From Sphingomonadaceae bacterium (GTDB lineage Bacteria > Pseudomonadota > Alphaproteobacteria > Sphingomonadales > Sphingomonadaceae): 64,000 bases of DNA. Positions 28,505-36,867 of the stretch are shown here, in pieces. Below the pieces are notes generated by a model. That model was not told where the DNA came from, did no database searches, and saw nothing but the letters and a program-made list of their open reading frames with translations. Within the stretch, counting starts at the first letter, position 1. Every line of letters begins with the position of its first letter. The stretch spans positions 124,001 through 188,000 of the forward strand of contig JANWWL010000005.1 of the NCBI GenBank assembly GCA_025056155.1, in the 5' to 3' direction. A program made the position numbers and the translations under genes.

Positions 28505-28756
28505 ATGCTGGCGCAGATCGTCACCGCTCTCGCCGGACGCAGCCTGGCCCGCACCTTGGGGGGTGCGGCGGCCGGCCCCGTCGGAGCGGTGGTGGGGGCG
28601 GCGCTGCCGGCCGCGCTGCCGTGGATGGCCCGCCGTCTGGGCCCGGCGGGGATGGTGGCTGCGGCGCTGGGAAGTCTCCTGGTGACGCGGTGGATGGCCG
28701 AACGGCAGGGGAAGTTGCCGCCCGCATCGGGCCCGACCCCGCCGCCGCAGGCCTGA
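28505..28756 (+). CDS. Small hypothetical membrane protein
   Basis: 83 aa, not recognised. It is Ala/Gly-rich with two hydrophobic stretches (about 20-40 and 47-61) and an Arg/Trp-containing turn (WMARRLGP) between them, ending in a Pro-rich tail. It starts 12 bp after hemW, probably in the same transcript. Composition and spacing look coding, but no motif supports a function. Confidence 0.5.
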   Translation: MLAQIVTALAGRSLARTLGGAAAGPVGAVVGAALPAALPWMARRLGPAGMVAAALGSLLVTRWMAERQGKLPPASGPTPPPQA

Positions 28757-28817
28757 GGCCGGTTCGGAGCACCGCGACGACCGCGTCCTTTCGGGGTGCG
28801 GTGGCGCTGGGGTGCGG

Positions 28818-29834
28818 TCAGAGGGCGTTCACCTCGACCATCAGCTTGCCGAAATTGCCGCCCGTGTAGAGGAGCTTCACGTAGTCGGCCGCGTGCTCGA
28901 GTCCGGGGCGGATGTCCTGGCGGACCTTCAGCCGACCTTCCAGCATCCACTGGGCCAGGCGTTGCACGGCTTCGGGAAAGCGAGGGGCGAAATCCGTCAC
29001 GATGAAGCCGCGGATGGTGAGGCGCCGCATCAAGATGAGGGTCCAGAAACCCGGTTCCTCGACCATGGGATCCTTGGCGTTGTAACGGGAGATCAGGCCG
29101 CAGAGCGGCATGCGGCCGAACCGACGCAGGCGCCGGGTCACCTCGCGCATGATGGGGCCGCCCACCTGTTCGAAGTTGATGTCGATGCCGTCGGGGGCCA
29201 GCCGGTCGAGGGCGGCGCCCACGTCTTCGGTGCGGTGGTCGATGGCGGCGTCGAAACCCAATTCCTCGGTGATGAACCGGCACTTCTGGGGCCCGCCCGC
29301 GATACCGATCACCCGGCAGCCGTGGATCTTGCCCAGCTGGCCCACGATCTGGCCCACGCCGCCGGCCGCGGCCGAGACCACCAGGGTTTCGCCGGGTTGC
29401 GGCTGGCCGATGTCGAGCAGGCCGAAGTAGGCCGTAGGGCCGACCACCCCGAAGGTGCCAAAGGCGACGGGGACGGGAATGCCCGGGATTTCGGGCATCG
29501 GTTGCAGGCCCGTCCCGTCGGAGAGCAGGTAGTCGGTCCAGGCGCCGAGACCGGCCACCAGCTGGCCCTCCGCGAAGGCGGAATTGCGGCTTTTCACGAC
29601 GCGACCCACGATGCCCCCGCGCATGGGTTCGCCGAGCTCCACGGGGGGCATGTATTGTTCCATGTCGGACATCCAGATGCGGTTGGTGGGGTCGAGCGAG
29701 AGATAACCCACCCGCACCAGCACTTGGCCTGGCCCCGGTTCCGGTAGGGGCTCTTCCACCAGCACGAGGTCGCCGTCGGCGATTTCGCCCACCGGCCGGC
29801 GGGCCAGCTTCCACACGCGCCGAGTGCCGCTCAT
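28818..29834 (-). CDS. NADP-dependent oxidoreductase, MDR family (zinc-free, leukotriene B4 dehydrogenase-like)
   Basis: 338 aa. The N-terminal GroES-like domain has LSLDPTNRIWMSD and GGIVGRVVKSRN, followed by FGTFGVVGPTAYFGLLDIG and the Rossmann motif VSAAAGGVGQIVGQLGK. No catalytic zinc cysteines are present. Family members reduce the double bond of alpha,beta-unsaturated ketones. The gene follows the DUF2459 gene by 5 bp and is part of a unit divergent from a TetR regulator that may control it. Confidence 0.9.
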   Translation of the reverse strand: MSGTRRVWKLARRPVGEIADGDLVLVEEPLPEPGPGQVLVRVGYLSLDPTNRIWMSDMEQYMPPVELGEPMRGGIVGRVVKSRNSAFAEGQLVAGLGAWTDYLLSDGTGLQPMPEIPGIPVPVAFGTFGVVGPTAYFGLLDIGQPQPGETLVVSAAAGGVGQIVGQLGKIHGCRVIGIAGGPQKCRFITEELGFDAAIDHRTEDVGAALDRLAPDGIDINFEQVGGPIMREVTRRLRRFGRMPLCGLISRYNAKDPMVEEPGFWTLILMRRLTIRGFIVTDFAPRFPEAVQRLAQWMLEGRLKVRQDIRPGLEHAADYVKLLYTGGNFGKLMVEVNAL

Positions 29835-29839
29835 GGTCC

Positions 29840-30463
29840 TCATCCTTGCTTGGGGAAGCGCCAGATGAGGCCCTGGGGCAACGGTGTCCAGAGGCCCACG
29901 GTGACCCCGGCGTGGGCCAGGGCGTCCCGGATCCATTGGTTGCAGGTCCTCAAGCCCGAGTAGCGGCTTCGCCCGGGAAGGAACAGGTCGTAGGGGCCGT
30001 AGCCCGGCAGGGGCGGGCCCGGGGCGATCTCGGCCTCGATCCAGGCCGCCAGGCGACGGTAGGCCTGAGGCGACAGGCGAATGGGCCGGCCCGTCGCCTC
30101 GGGCCCCAAGGCTTCGACGTGCACCAGGCTGGGGCGGCGGCCCACGACCGCGCGGAGGGCCCGACGCCAGTCCACCTCGGCCCAGGAGGGGGTGTGCAGG
30201 AAGAAGTCGCGCTCGCCCCAGCTGAAGGCCAGGCGGGGTGCACGGGTGTCGGGCACGGGGATGCGGGTGCGCCAGTCGTGGCCCGCGGCCGCCATGGGCA
30301 GCACGAGCCAGGTGTGGACCGGGGAGTGGTCGAGCCGGATTTCCACTCCTCGTGGGGCCGGGCGCCACCCGGGGTTGTCGGGCACCAGCGCGCCCACGAG
30401 CGGTGGCAGGATGAGGGCGCCGAAGGCCGCGGGGACTGTCCGGCGCCGCCAGCGTCGCGTCAT
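29840..30463 (-). CDS. DUF2459 family protein
   Basis: 207 aa starting at the ATG at 30463 (MTRRWRRR, then a hydrophobic segment, so probably membrane-anchored). Family blocks are VHTWLVLP, SWGERDFFLHTP, YGPYDLFLPG and the conserved TCNQWIRDALAHAG. The family's function is unknown; it is often found near lipid or oxidoreductase genes. The conserved His, Glu/Asp and Cys suggest a papain-like (NlpC-type) fold. It is the first gene of the two-gene unit divergent from the TetR gene. Confidence 0.8.
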   Translation of the reverse strand: MTRRWRRRTVPAAFGALILPPLVGALVPDNPGWRPAPRGVEIRLDHSPVHTWLVLPMAAAGHDWRTRIPVPDTRAPRLAFSWGERDFFLHTPSWAEVDWRRALRAVVGRRPSLVHVEALGPEATGRPIRLSPQAYRRLAAWIEAEIAPGPPLPGYGPYDLFLPGRSRYSGLRTCNQWIRDALAHAGVTVGLWTPLPQGLIWRFPKQG

Positions 30464-30539
30464 CCGTCGTGGGCCCGGCGCTGCGACTTCGCGTCCCCCC
30501 GCGGGTCCCGGCGTTTTGACGAGCCGATGACGCTCTGGC

Positions 30540-31253
30540 ATGGACGTAGGAAAGGACGGCACCTTGGCGACACGAGCGAGCGATCGGGCGGCAGCGGAGC
30601 GGAGCGGCCGGCGGCGGCCGGCGCGCGAGGAGGTGCGCACGCGCCGCTATGACCCGGCGGATACGCGCCAACGGGTGCTGGAAGCGGCCTATCTGCTGTT
30701 CGGCACGCGGGGCTACGATGCCACGGGCACGGCCGACATCGCGCGGGCGGCCAATGTCTCGGAAGGCTCGATCTTCTACCATTTCGGCTCCAAGCCCGCC
30801 CTGCTGGCCGAGTTGGGTCGCCTGCATGGGGAAAAGCTCGTGGCGGCCATGCAGGGAGATGATGCGCTGGCGGACGTGACCTTCGCCACGTCGATCGAGC
30901 GTTGCTTTGCCTTCCACGAGGAGAATCGCGCGTGGGAGGGCATGGTGGAGGAGAAGGTGCAGTGCCGGCCGGCGGGGGCCAAGGCCCTTCACCACCGGCC
31001 GGAAGCCGAGCCGTTCTTCCTGGCCGCGCGCCAGGTCGTCGTCGAATGGACGCGCCGGCATCTGGAGGCGCTGATGGCCCGCCGCCCCGATGGCCCCCGG
31101 ATCGATGCCGAAGTGGCGGCGAGCTTCATCTTCGCGGTCGTGGGCGATGCCCTGCAGGCGTATTTCCGCCCGGGAGCGACGGATGAGGAGCGGCGCCGAA
31201 TCCGGGCGGAGGTGATCCGGTTCTGCACCGCCGCGGTGGGCGCGGGGGCTTAA
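30540..31253 (+). CDS. TetR/AcrR family transcriptional regulator
   Basis: 237 aa. A basic N-terminal extension of about 40 residues precedes the helix-turn-helix (RVLEAAYLLFGTRGYDATGTADIARAANVSEGSIFYHFGSK in pieces). The C-terminal ligand domain is not of a recognised subtype. It is divergent from the DUF2459-oxidoreductase pair with 76 bp between, so local repression of that pair is a reasonable inference. A later start would shorten the N-terminus. Confidence 0.88.
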   Translation: MDVGKDGTLATRASDRAAAERSGRRRPAREEVRTRRYDPADTRQRVLEAAYLLFGTRGYDATGTADIARAANVSEGSIFYHFGSKPALLAELGRLHGEKLVAAMQGDDALADVTFATSIERCFAFHEENRAWEGMVEEKVQCRPAGAKALHHRPEAEPFFLAARQVVVEWTRRHLEALMARRPDGPRIDAEVAASFIFAVVGDALQAYFRPGATDEERRRIRAEVIRFCTAAVGAGA

Positions 31254-31481
31254 CCGGATCGCGCTCGAGGAGCTGCGGTCTGTCCTGAAGCCGTTCGCGC
31301 TTTCCCGGCCCGACGCGCGGGTGTGGCCTGGGCTCCGCGCGGCGCTGCGGCGTGGGGCGCCGGCCGTCCTGGCCAGCGAGCGCGGCCCGCGGGGTCGTGC
31401 CATCGTCGGCGACGGGCGATGGCCGGGTGGGATCGGCCGGCGTGGCGAACGCCTGGCGTGTGGGGCGGTGGGGGCGTCGGG

Positions 31482-32696
31482 TCAGGGGCCGGCCAGCCAT
31501 TCCTCGATGGCGCGGGCCAGGCCCCGGGCGATGCGCTCCCGGCCTTCGTCGGAGGCCAGGAACCGGGCGTCCTCGGCGTTCGACAGGTAGCCCGCTTCCA
31601 GCAGCACCGCTGGCACGCCCAGGTTGCGCAGCACGCGAAAGCCTGCGAAGCGGTGGAAGCGGCCGTGGAAGACGACCCCTTCGGGCTCCATCCGGCGCTG
31701 GAGGAGCTGGGCGAAGGCGGCGCTGCGGTTCATCGAGTCCCTCAGGGCCAGGTCGACCAACACGACCTGCGCCTCGACTGGCTCTTGCGACAGGTCGCGG
31801 CCGGGCAAGGCGTCGGCCAGGTTCTCGCGGGCGGCCAGACGTTCGGCTTCGCGGTCGGAGGCCGTCTCGGACAGGGTGTAGACGGTGGCACCCCGTGCTT
31901 CGGGGTTGGGCGCGCTGTCGGCGTGGATCGAGACGAACAGGGCGGCCTCCCACCGCCGGGCCAGGGCCACGCGTTCGGCCAGGGAGAGGAAGCGGTCGTC
32001 GGTGCGCGTCAGGCGGACGTCGACCTTGCGGCCGCGCTCGAGTTGCCGCGCAGCCACCCGGGCGATGGCCAAGGCCACGTCCTTCTCGAGGGTGCCGTCG
32101 ACCCCGATGGCGCCCGGATCGTGGCCGCCGTGGCCGGCGTCGAGGACGACCACGGGCCGGGCCGTGGCCCGGCGGAGGCGCTCGGCTGGCACCCGGGCCG
32201 GAGGGTCGGGCGAGGCGGCCGCCCGCGTCCCGGCCAGGACCGCCTCCACCGAGGCCAGGGGATCGGAGCTCATCAGGGGAAGAGGCCGTCGGCCCATCCC
32301 TGCGGCCCGGCGGAACTCGTCGTCGCGCGTCTCGGCGAGGTCGATTTCGAGCGTGGGGCCCGGGGCCCAGCGGGCGCCCACGACCTTGGCCGGCCGGTCG
32401 AGGTCGAGCACCAAGCGCAGGGTGCGGGGATCGAAACGGGCGACCCGAGCCTGCCGCACGGGGGGAACGCCGGGCGTGTCGGTCTTGAGCGACGCGGCGA
32501 GCGAAAGGTCGACGGCGAGACGGGGCGGGTCGGCGAGCGTCAGGAGGGTCGGGGCCGTCGTCGGCACTGACGGCAGGGCGAGGCGGATCCGCGCTCCTGC
32601 CGGAATGACTTGGGCGCTCAGCGGCCCGGGGATTTGGGCCAAGAGCGGCCAGCATGCCATCAGGGCCCAGAGGGCGGTGATGAAGGCGCGGCGCAT
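31482..32696 (-). CDS. N-acetylmuramoyl-L-alanine amidase (AMIN + Amidase_3)
   Basis: 404 aa. There is an N-terminal signal peptide (FITALWALMACWPLLAQ), an AMIN domain (about 40-125) for septal or peptidoglycan targeting, and a C-terminal Amidase_3 domain with zinc ligands in VVLDAGHGGHDPGAIG, LEKDVALAIA and FVSIHADSAPN and the catalytic Glu in VLLEAGYLSN. It cleaves the amide between MurNAc and the peptide in the periplasm during cell separation. It lies 54 bp downstream of flhB on the same strand. Confidence 0.92.
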   Translation of the reverse strand: MRRAFITALWALMACWPLLAQIPGPLSAQVIPAGARIRLALPSVPTTAPTLLTLADPPRLAVDLSLAASLKTDTPGVPPVRQARVARFDPRTLRLVLDLDRPAKVVGARWAPGPTLEIDLAETRDDEFRRAAGMGRRPLPLMSSDPLASVEAVLAGTRAAASPDPPARVPAERLRRATARPVVVLDAGHGGHDPGAIGVDGTLEKDVALAIARVAARQLERGRKVDVRLTRTDDRFLSLAERVALARRWEAALFVSIHADSAPNPEARGATVYTLSETASDREAERLAARENLADALPGRDLSQEPVEAQVVLVDLALRDSMNRSAAFAQLLQRRMEPEGVVFHGRFHRFAGFRVLRNLGVPAVLLEAGYLSNAEDARFLASDEGRERIARGLARAIEEWLAGP

Positions 32697-32750
32697 GCGG
32701 GCCGTCCCTGCCGGGGGTCGGCTGAATCGTCGATGATGGGCGGGTGAACG

Positions 32751-33884
32751 TCAGCCGATGCGCCGGCCTTCGGCATCAAAGCGGTAGCCTTCGGGGACTT
32801 CGACCTCGGGCGGCGGGCCGGTGCGGCCTTCGCTCAGGCGCAACACGAAGGCCAGGATCGTGGCCACGACGACGTAGAGTTCGGGGCGGATCGTCTGACC
32901 CACGCGGCAGGTAAAGTAGAGCGCGCGGGCGACCTCTGGGTAGGCGAGGACGGGAATGCCCAGTTCGTCGGCCAGCTCGCGAATGGCGGCGGCGACGGGG
33001 CCTCGACCGCGCGCGACGACGACGGGGGCGGGGTCGACGGCGACGCGGTACCGCAGTGCGATTGCGAACTGCACCGGGTTGACCAGGACCACGCCCGCTT
33101 CCGCGACGGCGCGGCGGTTGGCTTCTTTCAGCAGGCGATGGCGCGCGCGGCGCAGGGCGGCGCGCGCTTCTGGAGAGCCTTCGGTCTGCCGCAGTTCGTC
33201 CTTGAGTTCGCGGCGGGTCATCCGGATGCCGGCCAGCCAGCGGAAAAACTGGATCGGCAGGTCGACGGCGGCGACGAGCGCGAGGCCGAGGGTGAGGACG
33301 AGGACCAGCAGCAGCGCCGTCTCGAGGACGGTGGCGAAGGCCACTTCGAGCGGCTGCTGTGCGAGGTTCATGAGGGTCGTGCGGCGCTGCCACAGGACGC
33401 CGGCCCCGGCCCCCAGGATCAGCGCGCCCTTGGCCAGGGCCTTCACGAGCTCCACGAGCCCCTGCGGCCCGAACAGGCGGCCCAGGCCTTTCCATGGGTC
33501 GAGGCGGTCGACCCGGGGCTCCAGCAGGCGGGGTGCGAAGACGAGGCCGCCCACGGCGGCGCGGGCCAGGACGGCGGCCAGCAGCGCGCCGATGGCGAGC
33601 GCGGCCAGCGGCCAGGCCAGGGGTGCCGCGAGCGTCAGGAGCGCGCGAGGGGGAGGGACGTCCTGCTGCCAAGCGGGGGCGAAGGCGAGTCCGCTCGCCA
33701 TCATCTCGGCCAGTCGGTGTCCCAGGGCCGGGCCCAGGGTGAGGAGCCATAGGGCGGTCACCGCGCCCGCGAGCGCGGCGGGGAGTTCGCGGGAGGTCCA
33801 CAGATTGCCCTGGCGGCGCGCCTCCTCGCGCCGACGGGCGGTGGGGGCCTCGGTCCTTTCGTCGGGCGCGGGGTCCTCAGCCAA
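32751..33884 (-). CDS. flhB: Flagellar export switch protein FlhB with NPVQ in place of NPTH
   Basis: 377 aa. Start EDPAPDERTEAPTARRREEARRQG is the usual FlhB N-terminus, then four membrane helices and the cytoplasmic domain. The autocleavage loop, normally N-P-T-H, reads N269-P-V-Q272 here (positions match Escherichia coli N269-P270). Asn and Pro, the cleaved pair, remain. FlhB switches export specificity from rod/hook to filament substrates. Its GTG/ATG region overlaps fliR by 8 nt, and it is the last fli-operon gene. Confidence 0.93.
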   Translation of the reverse strand: MAEDPAPDERTEAPTARRREEARRQGNLWTSRELPAALAGAVTALWLLTLGPALGHRLAEMMASGLAFAPAWQQDVPPPRALLTLAAPLAWPLAALAIGALLAAVLARAAVGGLVFAPRLLEPRVDRLDPWKGLGRLFGPQGLVELVKALAKGALILGAGAGVLWQRRTTLMNLAQQPLEVAFATVLETALLLVLVLTLGLALVAAVDLPIQFFRWLAGIRMTRRELKDELRQTEGSPEARAALRRARHRLLKEANRRAVAEAGVVLVNPVQFAIALRYRVAVDPAPVVVARGRGPVAAAIRELADELGIPVLAYPEVARALYFTCRVGQTIRPELYVVVATILAFVLRLSEGRTGPPPEVEVPEGYRFDAEGRRIG

Positions 33885-34665
33885 GCGTCAGCTCCGACAG
33901 GTCGCGCTGCAGGGTCGTGAGGGTTCCGGCGAGCGTGTCGGCCAAGCCGGGCAGGGCGAGGGGCAAAGCGACGAGGCCCGTGGCGAGCATCAGGGGGAAG
34001 CCCACGGCGAAGAGGTTGAGCTGCGGGGCCGACCGGGCGGCGATCGCGAGCAGAAGGTTGAGGAGGAGCAGGGTGGCCGTGAGCGGCAGGGCGGCCATTA
34101 CCCCTGAGGCCATGGCGAAACCGCCCCAGGCCAGAATGCGATCCAGCCCGCGGCCTTCGAGCAGCAGGGCGGGGTCGGGCAGCGTGCGGTAGCTTTGCAG
34201 GATGGCTCCCAGCAGCAAGAGGTGGCCGCCCGAACCCAGGAAGACGCCCCACATCACGAGCGAGAAGACCACGGCCAGGACGGGGGTCGGGCCGGCGCCT
34301 GGGCTTACGAGCGTGGCGTAGCCCAGCCCCATCATCTGGCCGGCCCATTCGCCCGCAATCACTGCGGCGGCGAAGGCGGCGTGCAGGGCGAGCGCGAGGA
34401 CGAGGCCCACGAGCAGCTCTCCGGCCAGCGCGGCGAGGCCCGCCGGCCCCAGCGGGTCGGCCGGCGGTTCCGGGGCAGCCGGCGAGACGCGGACCAGGGC
34501 GCCCACCGCGAAGGCTACGCCGATCCTTGCCTGAAGCGGGATGACCTGGCCGCCCACCGCGGGAAGCAGGGTGAGGGCGGTGCCCGTGCGCAACGAGCAC
34601 CACAGGAGTTCGAGCAGGAAGCGTTCGGGGGCGAGGAGGACCGCCGGGATGTCGCCCGCCGTCAT
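33877..34665 (-). CDS. fliR: Flagellar export gate protein FliR
   Basis: 262 aa, six or so hydrophobic segments. The ATG at 34665 overlaps the fliQ stop (ATGA). FERFLLELLWCSLRTGTALTLLP-like N-terminus, GEWAGQMMGLGYATLVSP and LLLNLLLAIAARSAPQLNLFAVGFPL are family blocks. With FliP and FliQ it forms the membrane gate of the flagellar type III apparatus. Confidence 0.93.
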   Translation of the reverse strand: MTAGDIPAVLLAPERFLLELLWCSLRTGTALTLLPAVGGQVIPLQARIGVAFAVGALVRVSPAAPEPPADPLGPAGLAALAGELLVGLVLALALHAAFAAAVIAGEWAGQMMGLGYATLVSPGAGPTPVLAVVFSLVMWGVFLGSGGHLLLLGAILQSYRTLPDPALLLEGRGLDRILAWGGFAMASGVMAALPLTATLLLLNLLLAIAARSAPQLNLFAVGFPLMLATGLVALPLALPGLADTLAGTLTTLQRDLSELTLG

Positions 34666-34934
34666 CGGCCGAGCCGGGGAATGGCGGTGATCGCCTCGCG
34701 GGTGAAGTCGGCCACGAGGCCGCCCACGATCCCGCCGAAGGCCACGAGCACGAGGACGACGCCCAGAAGCTTCGGTACGAAACTCAGCGTGGCCTCGTTG
34801 ATCGAGGTGGCGGCTTGGAGCAGGCCCACGACGAGGCCGATCGCGAGGGCGGCGAGCAGCGGCGGCATGGTGGCCACGGCCAGCACGACGAGGGCCTCGC
34901 GGGTGAGATCGTGGAGCAGGTCCTCGCCCGACAT
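34662..34934 (-). CDS. fliQ: Flagellar export gate protein FliQ
   Basis: 90 aa, two transmembrane helices with GLLQAATSINEATLSFVPKLL between them, the FliQ signature. AAGGA lies 3-7 nt before the ATG. It overlaps fliR by 4 nt. Upstream is the unusual 339-bp spacer separating it from fliP. Confidence 0.93.
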   Translation of the reverse strand: MSGEDLLHDLTREALVVLAVATMPPLLAALAIGLVVGLLQAATSINEATLSFVPKLLGVVLVLVAFGGIVGGLVADFTREAITAIPRLGR

Positions 34935-34942
34935 TGTCCTTA

Positions 34943-34985
34943 TCTTCCCGCCTGGGTCCTTTCTTCCCGCCTGTCTTCCCGCCTG
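34943..34985 (-). repeat. Three copies of a 12-bp direct repeat upstream of fliQ
   Basis: TCTTCCCGCCTG occurs at 34943-34954, 34962-34973 and 34974-34985 (leftward sense CAGGCGGGAAGA). The last two are adjacent and a 7-bp spacer separates the first. The block ends 8 bp before the fliQ start, overlapping its translation-initiation region. It may be slippage-generated or a regulatory element. Confidence 0.8.
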
Positions 34986-34997
34986 GCCCCGCGCGGG

Positions 34998-35258
34998 TCA
35001 CTCGTCGGACGTCCGCCTCGCCGGCGGGGGTGCGCGCGTTGGCCCCTCAAGTCCGTCGCCTGGTTCGCGGGGCTGGCTGCGTTCCGCCTGCCGTTCAGCG
35101 TGGGCCGGTGTAACGGTCTTCCGGTTCGCGTCGGGGGCCGGCGTGGCCGGCGGCCTGCGGATCGCGGGTGTCGCGGTCCGGCGGGTTCGGGTGCCGTTGG
35201 CCGCTGCCGGTTTCCCGCCGGTCGCCCGAGTGCTGCATAGGACGTGTGGTGGAGTCAT
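34998..35258 (-). CDS. Doubtful small Pro/Arg/Thr-rich ORF between fliP and fliQ
   Basis: 86 codons from the ATG at 35258, 15 bp after the fliP stop, filling most of the spacer. The product is hydrophilic and rich in Pro, Arg, Thr and Ala with no recognisable motif. No Shine-Dalgarno is visible. It might be a spurious frame in GC-rich DNA; the argument for it is only that the operon is otherwise gapless. Confidence 0.2.
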   Translation of the reverse strand: MTPPHVLCSTRATGGKPAAANGTRTRRTATPAIRRPPATPAPDANRKTVTPAHAERQAERSQPREPGDGLEGPTRAPPPARRTSDE

Positions 35259-35273
35259 GGTCGCTCGGCGTCG

Positions 35274-36053
35274 TCAGCCGGCCGAGAAGCTGGCGGCCAG
35301 CGAAGCGGTGACGAGGGCCCATCCGTCGACCGCCACAAACAGCATCAGCTTGAAGGGCAGCGCGATCATGACGGGGGAGACCATCACCATGCCGAGCGCC
35401 ATCAGCACGGAGGCCACGACGAGGTCGATGATGAGGAAGGGCAGGAACAACAGGGCGCCGATCTGGAAGGCCGTCTTCAGTTCCGAGGTGGCGAAGGCGG
35501 GGAGCAGGACGCGCATGGGCACCTCTTGGCCCGAGGCGAAGGGCCCGGCGCCGGCGAGGCTTGCGAAAAGCTGCAGGTCCTGGGTGCGGGTGTTGGCCAG
35601 CATGAAGCCGTGGAGCACTTGGCCCGCCCGGGCGATGGCCACCTCGGCCGGGATGCGGTCGGCGAGCCAGGGTTGGAAGGCGTCGGCGTCGATGCGGGCC
35701 CAGGCGGGCTGCATCACGAAGAACGTGAGGAACAGGGCCAGGCCGATGAGGAGCTGGTTAGGTGGCGTCTGCTGAAGGCCGATGGCCTGTCGCAGGATGG
35801 CCAGCACCACGACGATCCGCAGGAAGGCCGTCATCATGAGGATGATCGACGGCAGCACCGTCAGCAGGCTCATGATGAGGAGGACCTGGAGGGAGAGCGA
35901 GAGCGGCGAGGCGCCTCCCTTTCCGCGCGCCAGGGTGTCGAGGCCCTGGAGGAGTCCGCCCGGCGTTTCGGCGCGGGCCATGCCGGCGGAGACGAGAAGC
36001 GCGAGGCCTGCGGCCAGGACGAGCCCGTGGCGCCAGGCGGGGGGCAGTGTCAT
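35274..36053 (-). CDS. fliP: Flagellar export gate protein FliP
   Basis: 259 aa with a cleavable signal (VLAAGLALLVSAGMARA). Family blocks are LLTVLPSIILMMTAFLRIVVVL, QTPPNQLLIGLALFLTFFVM and LPFKLMLFVAVDGWALV. Five copies form the core of the export gate with FliQ and FliR. The start overlaps fliO by 4 nt. Confidence 0.95.
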   Translation of the reverse strand: MTLPPAWRHGLVLAAGLALLVSAGMARAETPGGLLQGLDTLARGKGGASPLSLSLQVLLIMSLLTVLPSIILMMTAFLRIVVVLAILRQAIGLQQTPPNQLLIGLALFLTFFVMQPAWARIDADAFQPWLADRIPAEVAIARAGQVLHGFMLANTRTQDLQLFASLAGAGPFASGQEVPMRVLLPAFATSELKTAFQIGALLFLPFLIIDLVVASVLMALGMVMVSPVMIALPFKLMLFVAVDGWALVTASLAASFSAG

Positions 36054-36376
36054 GGCTGGGGTTCCGGCATGGCCGGTCGGACGTCGAGGGGGGCGGCGTT
36101 GTTGTGCAGCAGCGTCAGGCCCTGGGGGGTGACGCCGAGCAGCAATTCCCGCCCGCCGTAGCGCAGCGCCACGACGCGCACGCCGGGGTGCACGACGCGA
36201 GCCGCCACCACTTCGATCGCGTTCGCGCTGCCGCGGCCGAACGGCTCGACGAACGGGAAGACGGGGCCCGGCGGCCACCGCCACCGGGCGTGCCGGGCGA
36301 CCCAGAGGACGGCGACGGCCGTGCCCACGACGACCGGCAGCGCGACGGCGAGGCGGAGGAGGAACTCACCCATCAT
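36050..36376 (-). CDS. fliO: FliO-like flagellar biosynthetic protein
   Basis: 108 aa: one N-terminal membrane helix (LRLAVALPVVVGTAVAVLWVA) followed by a small soluble domain with VRVVALRYGGRELLLGVTPQGLTLL, typical of FliO. It helps assemble FliP. Position between fliN and fliP and 4-nt overlaps on both sides support the call, as the family is poorly conserved. Confidence 0.8.
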   Translation of the reverse strand: MMGEFLLRLAVALPVVVGTAVAVLWVARHARWRWPPGPVFPFVEPFGRGSANAIEVVAARVVHPGVRVVALRYGGRELLLGVTPQGLTLLHNNAAPLDVRPAMPEPQP

Positions 36377-36867
36377 GGCGTGCCGTCGGGATCGACGAGG
36401 GAGACGAGGCGGACGGCGAAGCTGTCGCCCAGGGCGAGGATCTCGCCGCGGCCGAACGGCCGGCCATTGACGAGAACGTCGACCGGTTCGTCGGTCAGGC
36501 GGTCGAGCGGGATGATCTCGCCCGGTTCGCTGGCCAGGATGTCGGCGAGGGACATCCGGCGGCGACCCACCTCGACCGCCACGGTCACCTCGACCCGAGC
36601 GAGGGCCGGGGGCAGGCCCGCGGCCCGAGCGGCGGCCATGGGGTCGCGTTCGGAAGGACGACGGCGGGTGCCCGGCGGCGGTTCGGCGGGCGCCGGGTCC
36701 TCAGGGGTGGCCGGTGCGTCCGGGACGGGGGAGGCGACGGCGGGTTCGCCTGCCAGTTCGGTGAGAGGGTCGACGGTGGTGTCGAGCTCGATCTCGAGGG
36801 AGGCGCCGGGCCGCTTGCTCCTTGCCGGGTTTCGTGGCGGCAGGGTGCCGGGCGACATGTCGGTCAT
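36373..36867 (-). CDS. fliN: Flagellar motor switch protein FliN
   Basis: 164 aa. A long Pro/Ala-rich N-terminal region precedes the SpoA domain (VEVTVAVEVGRRRMSLADILASEPGEIIPLDRL in parts; VNGRPFGRGEILALGDSFAVRLV). FliN forms the base of the C-ring and binds FliH for export. The ATG at 36867 overlaps the fliM stop. Confidence 0.88.
   Translation of the reverse strand: MTDMSPGTLPPRNPARSKRPGASLEIELDTTVDPLTELAGEPAVASPVPDAPATPEDPAPAEPPPGTRRRPSERDPMAAARAAGLPPALARVEVTVAVEVGRRRMSLADILASEPGEIIPLDRLTDEPVDVLVNGRPFGRGEILALGDSFAVRLVSLVDPDGTP

Larger units (their letters stand above)
34935..35273. other. 339-bp spacer interrupting the fli operon
   Basis: Between the fliP stop and the fliQ start. It holds three copies of a 12-bp repeat next to fliQ and one doubtful small ORF. 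No hairpin with a T-run and no promoter motif is obvious. Most other junctions in this operon overlap by 4-8 nt. Confidence 0.7.

Noticed and set aside
28366-29814. 482-codon leftward frame spanning hemW to the oxidoreductase
   Set aside because: Low-complexity Arg/Pro/Gly composition, antisense to hemW and out of frame of the oxidoreductase; typical GC-rich shadow.
31254-31481. Possible small gene after the TetR regulator
   Set aside because: No frame has recognisable protein sequence or start signals.
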